Source of the DNA: JBBSEX01 sp038239345
Lineage (GTDB): Bacteria > Acidobacteriota > Terriglobia > Bryobacterales > Bryobacteraceae
Direction: 5' to 3'
Length of the DNA: 64,000 bases
Assembly (NCBI GenBank): GCA_038239345.1
Contig: JBBSEX010000001.1
Span: 248,001 to 312,000 of the forward strand
The number at the start of each line of letters is the position of its first letter. The first letter of the stretch is position 1. A program made the position numbers and the translations under genes. The notes under the pieces were generated by a model that was not told the origin of the DNA, ran no database searches, and was given only the letters and a program-made list of their open reading frames with translations. Shown here one piece after another: positions 1-10,000 of the stretch.

Positions 1-653
1 TGACGAATGCCGGTCAGTTCACCTTCTTGCAAAATCGGGCGCACGGAAGCCAGTGAAGCCTCGGGAGTGTCCCGTCCCAGCATTCGGCGCGCGAGATCCA
101 ACTCGCCATCGCGCTCCGGCCACGTCATGGAGATCTTCAACATGAAGCGATCTTTCTGCGCTTCCGGCAGCGGGTATGTGCCCTCGTATTCGATGGGATT
201 CTGCGTTGCGAAAACGGTGAAGTTCGCCGGCAGCGAATGCGTCTCGCGATCGATGGTAACGGTGCGTTCCTGCATCGCCTGCAACAGCGCGGATTGCGTC
301 TTCGCGGGCGCTCGATTGATTTCATCGGCTAAAAGAAACGTAGTGAAGACGGGTCCTCTCACCAGCGTGAATTCATTGCGCTGCAGATTGAAGACGTTGG
401 TTCCGGTGATGTCTGCGGGCATCAGATCGGGTGTAAATTGAATGCGCGAGAAATCACAGCCGAGCACCTGCGCCAGAGTACGCGTCAACAGTGTCTTAGC
501 GATTCCGGGGACACCTTCAATCAAGCCATGTTGGTTTGTAAGAATCACTATCAGCGCCCGGTCGATCACCGCCTGCTGGCCGATAATGACTTTCGCCACT
601 TCCGTTCTGACATCGGCGATCGTGTTTTGGAGCTTGTCGATTTGTGGGGTCAT
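1..653 (-). CDS. MoxR-family AAA+ ATPase (partial, runs off left edge)
   Basis: The 5' two thirds of a MoxR-type AAA+ ATPase, a chaperone-like ATPase thought to help mature or insert metal centres in partner proteins. Starting from the ATG at 653, a Walker A motif GVPGIAKT lies near residues 47-54 and a Walker B segment LLADEINRAP near 107-116, followed by the LLQAMQE helix typical of MoxR. The ATG overlaps the TGA of the upstream DUF4350 gene (ATGA), so the two are probably translationally coupled. It is the last visible gene of a seven-gene minus-strand run; MoxR operons usually continue with a DUF58 protein, which would lie outside the window. The 3' end is cut by the window boundary. Confidence 0.93.
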   Translation of the reverse strand, partial: MTPQIDKLQNTIADVRTEVAKVIIGQQAVIDRALIVILTNQHGLIEGVPGIAKTLLTRTLAQVLGCDFSRIQFTPDLMPADITGTNVFNLQRNEFTLVRGPVFTTFLLADEINRAPAKTQSALLQAMQERTVTIDRETHSLPANFTVFATQNPIEYEGTYPLPEAQKDRFMLKISMTWPERDGELDLARRMLGRDTPEASLASVRPILQEGELTGIR

Positions 654-1774
654 GAACGCTCCTTTAGGATTCTACTAATGATGCGGTAAGTTTCAAGCGG
701 ATTGCGCCGTGCGTCGGGCTCGGCCAAAATGCCGCGGATCTGTTTGAGCCTGGGCTCCGGAATCGGCCTTCCGTGAATCACCGACTTCGACCATTGGGCA
801 TAGCAGGTGGTGAGCAACTGCGATGCCGGTATACTCCGCCGCAGCAGACTGACGAAGCCTTCGCTCGCTTCCTTGCCCGCTAATGTTCGATCCTGCAAGG
901 TGGCGGCGGGCGGCGGAAAGCTTACGGAATTTTTCCAGATGTAGAGCAGCCCAACAATCAACAGGCCGACGAAAAGACCGGTCAGACCGTATTGCCGTAT
1001 CAGCTTACCGATGCTGCCCGTCTCGCGGATGCCCAGATGGGACTCATCAAAAATCAGCCAGGATATCTGGCCGGTGATGCGCACGAGATACGGCGTGTTG
1101 CGTTGCCGCGCGATGCTCTCATTACTGAGTGGATAACTATCGGCCACCAGCACTAGCGTGCCTTTGCCCAACGGACGCTCGGCTGCGGTGGGCTTGGCTT
1201 CCGTGCCCGCAAGCATCTTCCATGAAGGGTCAAGCAGCTTGAAATAAAGCACGGTCGCCCGCGGCGTTCGGCGATCGCCGTTGATTGTCCATGGCTTCGA
1301 AAAGTGGAAGGCCACGCCCCATCGATCCCCCGTTTCCACAGGCTTATCTTTGGGGTCGACTCTGTCCGTGCTTTCCTGCTTCGGTTCCGGTGTCGAACTA
1401 CGTGGACCCTCATTCACCGGCGCGAATGCCAAAATCAAGCGGCCCCCGTTGGCCAGCAGCTTCTCGTAATTTTCGAAATCCCGGAGGGGCAGGGAATCCC
1501 ATTGCGCCGAAGATAAGCCTAAAAAAAACAGCGCCGCGTGCGGACTCTTCAGCTTGTCCAGATCCTCGTAGTTTCGCTGAACCCGCAATGCCGGTAGAGC
1601 CGCTAGGCTCTCAAAGAGAATCTTCGAACCCATTGGGTCTGCGCGCAAGGTGGAATAAGGTGGATAGATATCGCCGGTTTCAAAACGCAGCAGCAAAAGT
1701 TCGATCAGGCCGAAGAGAAACGCAACAGAGAGCACCGCTAGCCAGATCCGCGACTTCCTGCTATTGGCCGGCAT
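650..1774 (-). CDS. DUF4350 domain-containing membrane protein
   Basis: A 374-residue protein with an N-terminal membrane segment (about residues 10-29), an extracytoplasmic domain resembling DUF4350, a second membrane segment (about 265-282) and a basic cytoplasmic tail. DUF4350 proteins are regular neighbours of MoxR ATPases, and this one overlaps the MoxR start by four bases. Its 5' end overlaps the DUF4129 gene by 14 bases. The molecular role of the family is not established; the context implies a structural or substrate-presenting partner of the MoxR machine at the membrane. Confidence 0.85.
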   Translation of the reverse strand: MPANSRKSRIWLAVLSVAFLFGLIELLLLRFETGDIYPPYSTLRADPMGSKILFESLAALPALRVQRNYEDLDKLKSPHAALFFLGLSSAQWDSLPLRDFENYEKLLANGGRLILAFAPVNEGPRSSTPEPKQESTDRVDPKDKPVETGDRWGVAFHFSKPWTINGDRRTPRATVLYFKLLDPSWKMLAGTEAKPTAAERPLGKGTLVLVADSYPLSNESIARQRNTPYLVRITGQISWLIFDESHLGIRETGSIGKLIRQYGLTGLFVGLLIVGLLYIWKNSVSFPPPAATLQDRTLAGKEASEGFVSLLRRSIPASQLLTTCYAQWSKSVIHGRPIPEPRLKQIRGILAEPDARRNPLETYRIISRILKERS

Positions 1775-3377
1775 GCGACCTCAATGTTTCCAGGTTGGAG
1801 CGATACGCCGTCAGCGCTTCGTCGTCCACTTCGTGATAGCCATACCAGCCGCGTTCGAAGATGCCGACGTTGCTGGCGAATACCGGCCCAATCGCCGCGC
1901 CCATTGCCCGAGCCCTGCGGCGCAACTCAATCTCGTATTCATAATTCGATTTCCAGCGCTGCAGTAAAATCAGCTCCCGCCGGGCCAGATAATTCAGTGT
2001 CGCCAAATGGAATGCCCGCAGCGCCATGCGCCGATCGCCCTTCGCCAACCAATCCTGAGCCAGCGCGAGCCAGGAGCTTTCAGGCATCTGATCCGCTGTG
2101 ATGGAATCGTCGTTTAGATCGATGGCAACCGATGCGGCCACGCCCGCCAGCACTGGCTTTGGCGCTTTGCGATTCCGCAGCAAGCGAAATAGCAGGAAGG
2201 CTACGGCGCACGCGGCGACCGCTCCCACCGCGTACGTCAGCCATTTGAGCGTGGTGCTGGGGGCCGCGCCTTTCGTCCCGCCGGCATCGGGAGAGTAACG
2301 CAATGGTTCGAACCAGCGGCGAATCCACTCCGCCCATTCTTTAACGGTTTGCATCATGCGATCCATCAGGCGCGACAGACTCTCCAGCCAGCTGATGGCG
2401 AATCCCCGATCTTTCTCTTCGATCGGTGGGCGCGGCATCCGCCACACGAACTCCGATCGTTTCAGAACTTGATCGATGGAACGATCGAGAGTCGGCGTGG
2501 CCACCGCGGGATTGGCTGTTTGGGCCTGCACGGCCGTTGCGAAACCGAAAAGCAGAATGCAAAAGAGAAACCCCGCCGCCACTCGCGCCCGTTGTAGCGC
2601 TACCGACAGATCGCGGCCCGATTCGCGCGAATCGGCGTAAAATACGCGCAGAGCATACATCGCGGTAAGCAGCGGGTCAAGGCAAAGATACACCAGGCTG
2701 CACAACACCATCAGGAATGTAAGATTGAAAATTCCCGCAATGTTACGCGTGAATGCGAATTCAATTCCGAAAAAGCTCTTGAGTAACTGGGGAACGATCA
2801 GGAACATGGCCAGCAGATTGATCAGCACCAACAATGCCAATAGCGACGCAATCGCCAGCGCAACCCACGTCTGCCCCTGCCATAGGCCGGCCGCACCCAA
2901 TGCCCGGCGCAACAGGATCCTCGGCTTGGCGCTTGTGTCTCCGGCTAGCACCATCGACGTCCGATAAAAGCCAAAGACGGTGCCGAACGGCAGGATCAGC
3001 ACTGCGCCGACGGGAATTACCAGAAGGCTGGTGGATTGGATCGCCGTCTGTATTACAGCCGTCGCGGCTACGTTGGCGATAGACCATTTTGGTGGGGAAT
3101 CGGCCAATTGCCCGCGCAACTCACTGGCGAAGATAGCCTGCCACAGACTCTTCCACACAAACAGCAACGAAACCGCAAGAGCGCCTTCAGCCAGATGATC
3201 CTGAGCAAATGCGCTGCCGCTCATGTCAGCCCAAAAGTACAAAAAGCCTAGCAGAAAAGGCGCCGTCCCCAAGAGATAAATCGCCAGGATGCGAGGTGGC
3301 GCATCGCGCAGAAGCTGGCACGATTCCTCCAGAATTTCGACGCCGCTGCGCTCTTTGAACTTGGGTGTTCGTTTCAT
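1761..3377 (-). CDS. DUF4129 domain-containing multi-pass membrane protein
   Basis: A 538-residue protein beginning MKRTPKFKERS. I chose the ATG at 3377 rather than a longer frame because the B-box gene stops just upstream at 3380 and the extension is not protein-like. The N-terminal half has about six hydrophobic segments and the middle has another near residue 380. The last ~130 residues match the DUF4129 pattern (ALRAFHLATLNYLARR, then YEIELRRRAR). In MoxR operons DUF4129 proteins pair with DUF4350 and MoxR, exactly as here. The N-terminal multi-helix region is larger than in a minimal DUF4129 protein. Confidence 0.8.
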   Translation of the reverse strand: MKRTPKFKERSGVEILEESCQLLRDAPPRILAIYLLGTAPFLLGFLYFWADMSGSAFAQDHLAEGALAVSLLFVWKSLWQAIFASELRGQLADSPPKWSIANVAATAVIQTAIQSTSLLVIPVGAVLILPFGTVFGFYRTSMVLAGDTSAKPRILLRRALGAAGLWQGQTWVALAIASLLALLVLINLLAMFLIVPQLLKSFFGIEFAFTRNIAGIFNLTFLMVLCSLVYLCLDPLLTAMYALRVFYADSRESGRDLSVALQRARVAAGFLFCILLFGFATAVQAQTANPAVATPTLDRSIDQVLKRSEFVWRMPRPPIEEKDRGFAISWLESLSRLMDRMMQTVKEWAEWIRRWFEPLRYSPDAGGTKGAAPSTTLKWLTYAVGAVAACAVAFLLFRLLRNRKAPKPVLAGVAASVAIDLNDDSITADQMPESSWLALAQDWLAKGDRRMALRAFHLATLNYLARRELILLQRWKSNYEYEIELRRRARAMGAAIGPVFASNVGIFERGWYGYHEVDDEALTAYRSNLETLRSHAGQ

Positions 3378-3379
3378 CT

Positions 3380-3670
3380 TCAGCCCTCGTGAAACTCCGA
3401 CGGCATCATGATCAGGCCTTGGCCCACATAGTAAAAAATAATCCAGACAAGAATGATTCCGGCGAGCGCGGCGGCAAGCCAAAAAATCGGCGACGAACCA
3501 GTGTTCGTCTCACTGGCGGGAACTGTCAGCTTACGCAGACAGGTGGCGCAGATTACCCGGCCTTCATGTTCCGTGATGCACTCCCGGCAATAATAACCGC
3601 GGCATTCCGGGCAACGGGACACCGCTTCCCGTTCGAAATGGTTAAGGCAGCGCTGTTGTGCAAGCGTCAT
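3380..3670 (-). CDS. Small B-box-like zinc-binding membrane protein
   Basis: A 96-residue protein whose N-terminus has B-box-type spacing of zinc ligands: C-x2-H near residue 8, C-x2-C in RCPEC, C-x2-C in YCREC, H in TEHEG, and a final C-x2-C in ICATC. One membrane helix follows (about residues 65-86). The ATG at 3670 overlaps the TGA of the upstream gene, which supports this start over an upstream in-frame one. Bacterial B-box-type fingers of this kind are common in acidobacterial membrane proteins, but their partners are unknown. It may act as a protein-protein adaptor in the MoxR complex (inference). Confidence 0.75.
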   Translation of the reverse strand: MTLAQQRCLNHFEREAVSRCPECRGYYCRECITEHEGRVICATCLRKLTVPASETNTGSSPIFWLAAALAGIILVWIIFYYVGQGLIMMPSEFHEG

Positions 3671-4644
3671 AGGGACGGCGGCGCAATCGTGATGGGCGGA
3701 GGTGTCGGCCGGGGCTTGCGCATGCGCCACAAGCTGACCAAACCCAGGGGCGCGGCGATGACACGCCACGCTACGGCGAAGATCATTACTGGCAGCGCTC
3801 CAGCCCACGCCCGCAATCCCGGAGCCTGCATGGAATTTCGGAATGCCGAGAGAAAGAACGCTATGTAAGAGAGTTCCAGCGCGGAGCTGATTAAGAGACA
3901 ATATGCCGACGCCGTCAGCAGTCCACTCAATTTCGAGAACTCCGCATCACTCCTTAGCCGTCTGCGGGCGGCGATCAGAAAGCCGATCTCGACGGCCACC
4001 AGTGTGGGAGCCAAGGAAGCCAGCGGCATTGAGGCCGTGAAATACGCGAGCGCCGCGACCAGCGCGCTGCCTGTCATAAACGAAAATAAAGTCCACAGCA
4101 TTGGCCCGCCGCTAGCGATCTTTTCCGGGCGCGGCGTGAATGGCTTGGGTTCGCTTTCCGGAACAATCACGCCCACCGACGGGTCAAGCTTACCTTGCAC
4201 TTCTTCGATGCGCGGACGAATACTCTCCACCACCGCGGCGGACATTTTCAGCCGCGATAAGGGACGCAGCCGCTCATTGCTAACCGCGGTTTGAATATGG
4301 CAGATGCAACGCGCGCCGCGAACGAAACTGAGGATCAGCATCGCCGCGAAAAAGCCGGCGAACCCTAAGGCAACCCCTTCCGCGATTTTCCATCCATAGG
4401 CATATGCCAGCCCCGCAAGCCCCAATTCCAGCACCAGCAAAATGGCGGCGGTGACATCGCCAGCGCCGGCGCCGGGCACTTCGCGCAACTGGATTGCCTG
4501 GATATCGGAGAAGTAGAAGCGTAAATAATTTTCGGAAAGTCGCGTCGATTTCACCAGCAGCAGATGATCCGGCCCTAACCAAAGCTGCTGAAAGCCGATA
4601 AACAGCCGGCTCTTCCCGCTCAGCTTGGAATAAGGGACAGTCAT
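3667..4644 (-). CDS. Membrane protein with N-terminal PH-like domain
   Basis: A 325-residue protein starting MTVPYSKLSGKS. The ATG at 4644 overlaps the preceding stop codon (ATGA). The first ~55 residues (GPDHLLLVKSTRLSENYLRF then FSDIQAIQL) resemble a bacterial PH-like strand pattern. Two hydrophobic segments follow (about 70-110), then a soluble linker of about 80 residues, then at least four more membrane helices. I do not recognise a named family for the whole chain. Its place inside the operon suggests it belongs to the same membrane assembly. Confidence 0.65.
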   Translation of the reverse strand: MTVPYSKLSGKSRLFIGFQQLWLGPDHLLLVKSTRLSENYLRFYFSDIQAIQLREVPGAGAGDVTAAILLVLELGLAGLAYAYGWKIAEGVALGFAGFFAAMLILSFVRGARCICHIQTAVSNERLRPLSRLKMSAAVVESIRPRIEEVQGKLDPSVGVIVPESEPKPFTPRPEKIASGGPMLWTLFSFMTGSALVAALAYFTASMPLASLAPTLVAVEIGFLIAARRRLRSDAEFSKLSGLLTASAYCLLISSALELSYIAFFLSAFRNSMQAPGLRAWAGALPVMIFAVAWRVIAAPLGLVSLWRMRKPRPTPPPITIAPPSL

Positions 4645-5273
4645 TGCGGTCTGCGCCCCAGCGTCAGCACTACGGCGTAAAAGATCGCTGCCAGTCCCGC
4701 GATTTCGGCCAGCGAAAAGAGAATCGCCAAATAGAATCGGACCTTGGTGCGGGGCGTGATACTGGACGGAGCGTTCCACCGCCTGGCCGTAATGAATAGC
4801 GACATCGGGGCTCCAACGATAGCGGTGTACAACAGCATCAACGGCAGCGTGGCCATGGCCAAGGCTAGCGAATCGAACATCGTCCGGCTACGTTCTAAGC
4901 CCGGCAATTCATGCTTCTCCGCGGATGTGGCAAAGCATCCCGGACAAAGATGTTTGCGGTCGAATTCCAAATCGCACAGCGAACACAGAAATCGTCCGCA
5001 TCGTTCGCAGACGATCGACGCCTTATTTTCGGAATGGTAAAAGCAACTGGCTTCATCCGCCACAGCGATGCGCTCCGGCAGCACCAGCGGCTGACGGCGG
5101 ACCATGGCGGGAAAGACAGCGGCGATCAGGTGGCTGCCGCACGTCCGGCAAGGGTTGGTTAGCAGTTCATTCCAACAATTCGAATCGAAAGGAGCGCCGC
5201 ACTTGGAACAGCGCACGGGTCCGGTGAGCGAACCAATTACCGCAGTTTGCATTCCTAAACCGAGGTTGCTCAT
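4641..5273 (-). CDS. Zinc-ribbon / B-box membrane protein
   Basis: About 210 residues. The N-terminus has a zinc-ribbon pattern (RCSKC near residue 22, then PCRTC about 20 residues on). A B-box-like cluster follows (CFYH, CERCGRFLC, LCDLEFDRKHLCPGC), then two membrane helices near the C-terminus. The ATG at 5273 is preferred over a TTG at 5297 because the longer form would overlap the upstream RDD gene. It is related in architecture to the smaller B-box protein two genes downstream, so this operon carries two zinc-finger membrane proteins. Function unknown. Confidence 0.7.
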   Translation of the reverse strand: MSNLGLGMQTAVIGSLTGPVRCSKCGAPFDSNCWNELLTNPCRTCGSHLIAAVFPAMVRRQPLVLPERIAVADEASCFYHSENKASIVCERCGRFLCSLCDLEFDRKHLCPGCFATSAEKHELPGLERSRTMFDSLALAMATLPLMLLYTAIVGAPMSLFITARRWNAPSSITPRTKVRFYLAILFSLAEIAGLAAIFYAVVLTLGRRPQ

Positions 5274-5286
5274 GGCAATGATTCCG

Positions 5287-6051
5287 TCACCCGCCAACGA
5301 TTACGCGAGTATCGCAAACCCGGTCGTGCAAAGCCCGCTTCTCATCGTCGAAGCCGATCATGATAAAGCCAATTAACATTGTGAAGGAACTGATCCAGTA
5401 GCTGAAATATCTCCCGACGCCGCGCCCGAAGGTGAGCTTCGATCCGTCGGATCGCACCACCTTCAGCTTGAGAACCATCTTTCCCGGAGTTGCCCCTTTG
5501 GAGCCAAGGAAGTAGCCCTGATAGCCGGCCGCGATGATCACTTCAACCAGCGCCACCACGCCCTGCACCATCAGCATAGAGCGGAAGTTGGCGCCGGTGC
5601 CTCGACTGTAACTCCCCAGGATAAAGGGAAGCGCCACCAGGCTCACTATCATATTGAACACGGAGAGAATGACGGCGTCGATCATGTATGCTCCGGTCCG
5701 GATCCAGAATCCGGCGTAGTTCAGCATACCCGGAACAAGAACGCCTTCGCGCAATCGCTGGAGGTAGCCTGGCTTGCAGGCAGCGCACACCCAGGAATCG
5801 CCAAACGGGATCATTGCGCTGGTGGTGAACTGGTGGCCGCAACCCGAGCAGGAGCGGATTTGATTGTTGATCGTGGTAATCGCCGCCGGGCCGGCCGGTG
5901 CGCGAACGGCGTCATAGCGGTCCCACGTGGGCATCCCGTCCGACCACACCAGGGAATCGGGATTGATGATTCTTGCCTGTGCTAATGCATCAAGCTCGGT
6001 CTCCTCAATGGGACCGAGCTGGCGGCCTTCCGACGCATAGAACCATTTCAT
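5287..6051 (-). CDS. RDD family membrane protein with N-terminal GYF_2 domain
   Basis: A 254-residue protein. Residues 1-45 form a GYF_2-type domain (MKWFYASEGRQLGPI, then SLVWSDGMPTWDRY). A small zinc ribbon follows at about 68-98 (CSGCGHQF, then CAACK). The C-terminal half is an RDD domain with about three membrane helices and the motif GATPGKMVLKLKVVRSDG. It is the first gene of the coupled seven-gene run. RDD proteins are poorly understood; some are linked to ion or small-molecule transport. About 70 bases separate it from the DUF4097-type gene upstream, leaving room for the operon promoter. Confidence 0.85.
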   Translation of the reverse strand: MKWFYASEGRQLGPIEETELDALAQARIINPDSLVWSDGMPTWDRYDAVRAPAGPAAITTINNQIRSCSGCGHQFTTSAMIPFGDSWVCAACKPGYLQRLREGVLVPGMLNYAGFWIRTGAYMIDAVILSVFNMIVSLVALPFILGSYSRGTGANFRSMLMVQGVVALVEVIIAAGYQGYFLGSKGATPGKMVLKLKVVRSDGSKLTFGRGVGRYFSYWISSFTMLIGFIMIGFDDEKRALHDRVCDTRVIVGG

Positions 6052-6123
6052 TTAACAGTTGCCACCAAGGTACAAACGAGTTTATCACTTCGTTCCGATG
6101 GCCAACCACGAGAACAAATCGGG

Positions 6124-6915
6124 CTACGTATGATTGATAGAAACGCCGCCGTTCACGGTTGTCACGCGGATCAGAGGGCCACCCGAGCCCAGATCGAATG
6201 ACAGTTGATGCTCGCCGCCAGCCTTGCGCAGGACCATGGGCGAATCGGTTTTCAGACCGCCATTCACGGTGCCGGTTTCCAAATGCGCCGAATAGTTCGC
6301 CGGAACATTGAGGTGAACGCCGCCGTTGGTGGTTTGCACATCCAGCTTCTGGCCATCCCAGCGGTCGCCGCCCAGATTGATGTGCACTCCGCCATTTACC
6401 GTGCGCCCTTCCACGTCACCCGCCAGCATGTCCAGGTGCACTCCGCCGTTCACGGCATCAAACTGCATCCGCCCCCGGACTTCCCGGATTGAGATGCCGC
6501 CATTGTGTGTTTTCAAAGCGAGATTGGATTGGGCAGGGACGAAGATCTCAAAGCTCACCGACCAATTGTGGTTATTGTCCATCGCGGGTCCAGATGGATG
6601 TATGTGCCCCGCGGAAGTGTCCACCTGAACTTGACCGGCAAGCAATTTGGCTTCGGCGTCAGATGGCGCGGATGCTTCTACTCTAGACCGCACCAGAACG
6701 TCGCTACGGCTCCAGCCTTTAATCGAAATGCCGCCGTTCTCTCCCGAATCGATGGTCCATTGGCCGACGCTGGGAACCGTATTCTCGCGCATCTCACAGG
6801 AGCTTGCCAGATGGCCGTTGTGATTGCGCTCGTTACAGGAAAGCGTTTTGTCTTGCGCCAGAATTGGGATCGCCGCCGCGAAAATGCCGCCCAACAGTGT
6901 TAAGTTCACTGACAT
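6124..6915 (-). CDS. Secreted DUF4097-type beta-repeat protein
   Basis: A 263-residue protein starting MSVNLTLLGGIF. AAGGAG lies seven bases before the ATG, which is why this start is preferred over one 12 codons upstream. A signal peptide spans about residues 1-20, with cleavage likely after ILA. The rest is a beta-rich chain with an NGG motif recurring every 20-30 residues (NGGISI, NGGISI, NGGVHL, NGGVHI, NGGVHL, NGGLKT, NGGVSI), as in the DUF4097 beta-strand repeat family, a putative adhesin-like fold. Two Cys (in LSCNER and SSCEM) near the N-terminus could form a disulfide. Likely periplasmic or surface exposed; ligand unknown. Confidence 0.8.
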   Translation of the reverse strand: MSVNLTLLGGIFAAAIPILAQDKTLSCNERNHNGHLASSCEMRENTVPSVGQWTIDSGENGGISIKGWSRSDVLVRSRVEASAPSDAEAKLLAGQVQVDTSAGHIHPSGPAMDNNHNWSVSFEIFVPAQSNLALKTHNGGISIREVRGRMQFDAVNGGVHLDMLAGDVEGRTVNGGVHINLGGDRWDGQKLDVQTTNGGVHLNVPANYSAHLETGTVNGGLKTDSPMVLRKAGGEHQLSFDLGSGGPLIRVTTVNGGVSINHT

Positions 6916-7047
6916 TGTAATTCTCCTTGAGTAAAAGAGAGGACGGCGCATCAGGGAATTTGTTGGGGAGCGCCGCCCTCTATCACTTTGTTACTGCTTT
7001 GACGAGGAATACCGCGGCCGGTGTTTAAGGTTACGAAAGAAAAGATA

Positions 7048-7085
7048 AAAGGGCCCGAAGAACGCTTAGTACTCCGGGCCCTCTT
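7048..7085 (-). terminator. Rho-independent terminator after the TonB receptor gene
   Basis: On the minus strand GGGCCCGGAG pairs with CTTCGGGCCC (one G-U pair) around a ten-base loop, followed by TTTTATCTTTTC. It lies directly downstream of the receptor stop codon at 7089, as expected for an intrinsic terminator. Confidence 0.88.
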
Positions 7086-7088
7086 TAA

Positions 7089-10000
7089 CTAAAAGTAAAA
7101 CTTAGCGCCTAATTGAATGATTCGCGGATCGCGGAAAGCGGTCACGCGGCCATACGTGGAGCTGGTGATATTGGTGACGATGGTGAGCGGATTGCCATGG
7201 TTGAAAACGTTGAACGCCTCACCACGGATTTGAAGCCGGAGCCGCTCCCCAAAGCGAATATTCTTGAAAAGCGAAGTATCCCAGCGTTGATAGCCGGGTC
7301 CGTTGATTACGCCACGGCCGGCGTTGCCCGGACGGACGGTACCGGCGGGCACGTTAGCAAAGCAGGATGTATTGAACCACTGCGTCGGCAGGTGCGGAGC
7401 GTTTGAGTTTGGGTCGCAGATCCAGTCGGGACGAGGACCAGCGGCGCTGGCACCGAGAAATCCAAGACCCGCCGGATCGACACTCGAGGTTGTCGGTGAG
7501 AAGGGCAATCCTGAACCGACCTGTGTGATGCCGGAGATCTGCCAGCCCCCCAAAACATGACCCGTCAAACTTTTCTGGTCTTTTAAGAACGGCAATTCGT
7601 AAACGTAGTTGAAGGTTAAGACGTGACGCCGGTCGAATGTCGCGCGCCCGTATTCCCCTTCATGCCAGTTGTAGGAATTCTGCGGCGCATTGGAACGATC
7701 GCTGGGATTATCCGTCAGATTTTTGGAAAAAGTGTAGGACAAATTGAAGCTGCCATTTGTGCCGAAGCGCTTCTCCAGGCTAACCTGCAAGCCGTTGTAG
7801 TTCGAATCGAACGCGTTCTGCAGTTGGTTGATCGCGTTGTATCCGGGATAGGGGCGCAGGGCGTTCAGCTTGGGCGTATCGGCCGTCGTGAAGGCCGTTC
7901 CAGCGCCGGTGTGTAAACCAGCCGCCAGACCAGCGCCTGGCTGTACTTGGTTGATGTCAACGATACCCAGCAGGTGCGTACCTTTGGTGCCCACAAAACC
8001 GGCGTCGAGGATCAAGTCCTTCCTAATCTCGCGTTGAATATCGAAGCTCCATTGCTGCGTATAGGGGATGTGGAACGGAACCGGTGTTGCCCGCAAAACG
8101 CCCGGGCCAGCCGAAACGATAGGTGTTCCCGCGGTCGGATTCTCCAGCCGGGTATTGGAAATCGTGGCGCTCTGCACGTAGGGCGGATTCTGGAAGATGT
8201 TCTGCTCGAAACTACCCACCAGGGTGGCATCGTAATAGACTCCGTAGCCGCCGCGAATGGCGGTCTTGCCGCCGCCCGTCGGATCCCAGGAAAAGCCAAA
8301 GCGGGGCGCGAAATTGTAATTGCTCTCATCGGCGACCTTCTTGCCGTAAGGCGAGCTCAGGCCATTGACGATGATTCCGTTCAGCGGATCGTAGGTGCCA
8401 ACCGGAGAGATGATGTTGCCGTTCGTGGTGCTGATTTGCGGCGCCTTGGAGCGGTCGAATTTCTCCGGATCGAACGAAGTCAGGAAGCTGTTCTTGTCGT
8501 ACGGCTGGCGGAAGTTTGAGTAGCGTATTCCGTAGCTGATGGTCAGGTTGGGGCGGAGGCGAAAATCGTCCTGCACGTAAACTTCGGTCTGCCACAGGCG
8601 GATGTCGGGCGTCAGATCCAGCGACGCTTGCGTGAATTGAGACACATTGCCAAGCAGGAAGTTGGCCCATGCCTGTTGGAATGTCGGCGTGCCGGCGGGC
8701 GCCGGGGTAGCTGAGAAGGAGAAGCTGCCAACATTATTTCCCGAAGCGTTTTCGGTCTTCTGATAGCGATGGACACTGGCGCCGGCCTTAATCGAGTGGC
8801 GGCCCAGAATCTTCGTCAGGTTGTCGTATGCGTTGTGGTCGCGATTGAAGTCGCGGTACGGTCCAAAGCCGGCGACTCCCGTGCCGCCAGTAATCGTCAG
8901 GCTGGGAAGACGCTGCAGGCTGACCGCAAAAGGAAGCGGCACCTTAACGTCGGGCGACTGCTGGGAACCAATCAGACCCGTAGGATCGCTGGTGATGGCG
9001 CCGTAGGAAAACGAATAGCCCGCCTCATTCAGCAATGTCGGCGTGATGGTGGCCTGCGCCCGGAAGACCCAGCTATGGCCCGGAGAATCGGTCTTGGTAT
9101 TGGCGACGCCAGGCAGCGGGGATCCGGTGAAGAGTCCGCCCGGCTCGATGGTGGGAATGGTGTCGCTCAGATAACGTCCAAACACCTGTAACTTCGTGCC
9201 GAAGTTATGATCGATCTTGTACAATTCCTGCCGCGCGTTATAAACGCTGCGCAGCGGAACGAACAAAGAGTTGTTCAGCGCGCTGCCCGCCGGGACCTGA
9301 TTGAAAATGTCCTTGATGTAAGCGGCGGCTACGGGGTTGATGTTCGGAATGGTGGTCGCGGTCTGCGTGCAAACTCCCGCCGACGATGCCACGCATACCG
9401 GTACCGCGAAGATTCCCTGCTTCTCATTAGCCGTGGGTACGATGGCCTGCGATGCGCCATACGTAATCACGCGCCGGAACTCCTGCGAGAAAAAGAAAAA
9501 TGTTTTGTTCTTGTCCTTGTTATACACCCCGGGAATATAGACCGGTCCGCCGATCGTGTATCCAAAATCGTTATAGCGCAGAGGCGGTACTCTCGCCTTG
9601 CCGTCAGACCCCAGATTCACGCTGTTCGCATTGTTGATCCAGTTGTTGGCGGCAAAAGCATTGTTCCGAACAAACTCATAGGCGACACCATGAAATTCGC
9701 TGGTGCCCGACTTTGTCACAACGTTAATCTGCCCTCCAGCGGCCCGCCCCAGCTCCGCCGAGTAGCTTCCGCGCAGTACTTTGAACTCGGCCAAAGCGTC
9801 GATGCTCGGATAGTTCAGCAGGGTTTGATTGGAACCGCGATCCACGTTGTCGGCGCCGTCCACGGTCCAGTTATTGGAGGAGGCGCGCTGCCCGTTGATT
9901 GAGAAAGACACGGTGTTCGTACCGCCGGTCGGGTTCGTCGTACCGAGATAAATCTGGTCGGATGCGCCCGAAGATACGCCGGGCATCAGGGAAACCAGCT

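Noticed and set aside
7947..8519. Long plus-strand frame opposite the TonB receptor gene
   Set aside because: It is the mirror of a strongly coding minus-strand gene with clear receptor motifs; its translation has no family character.
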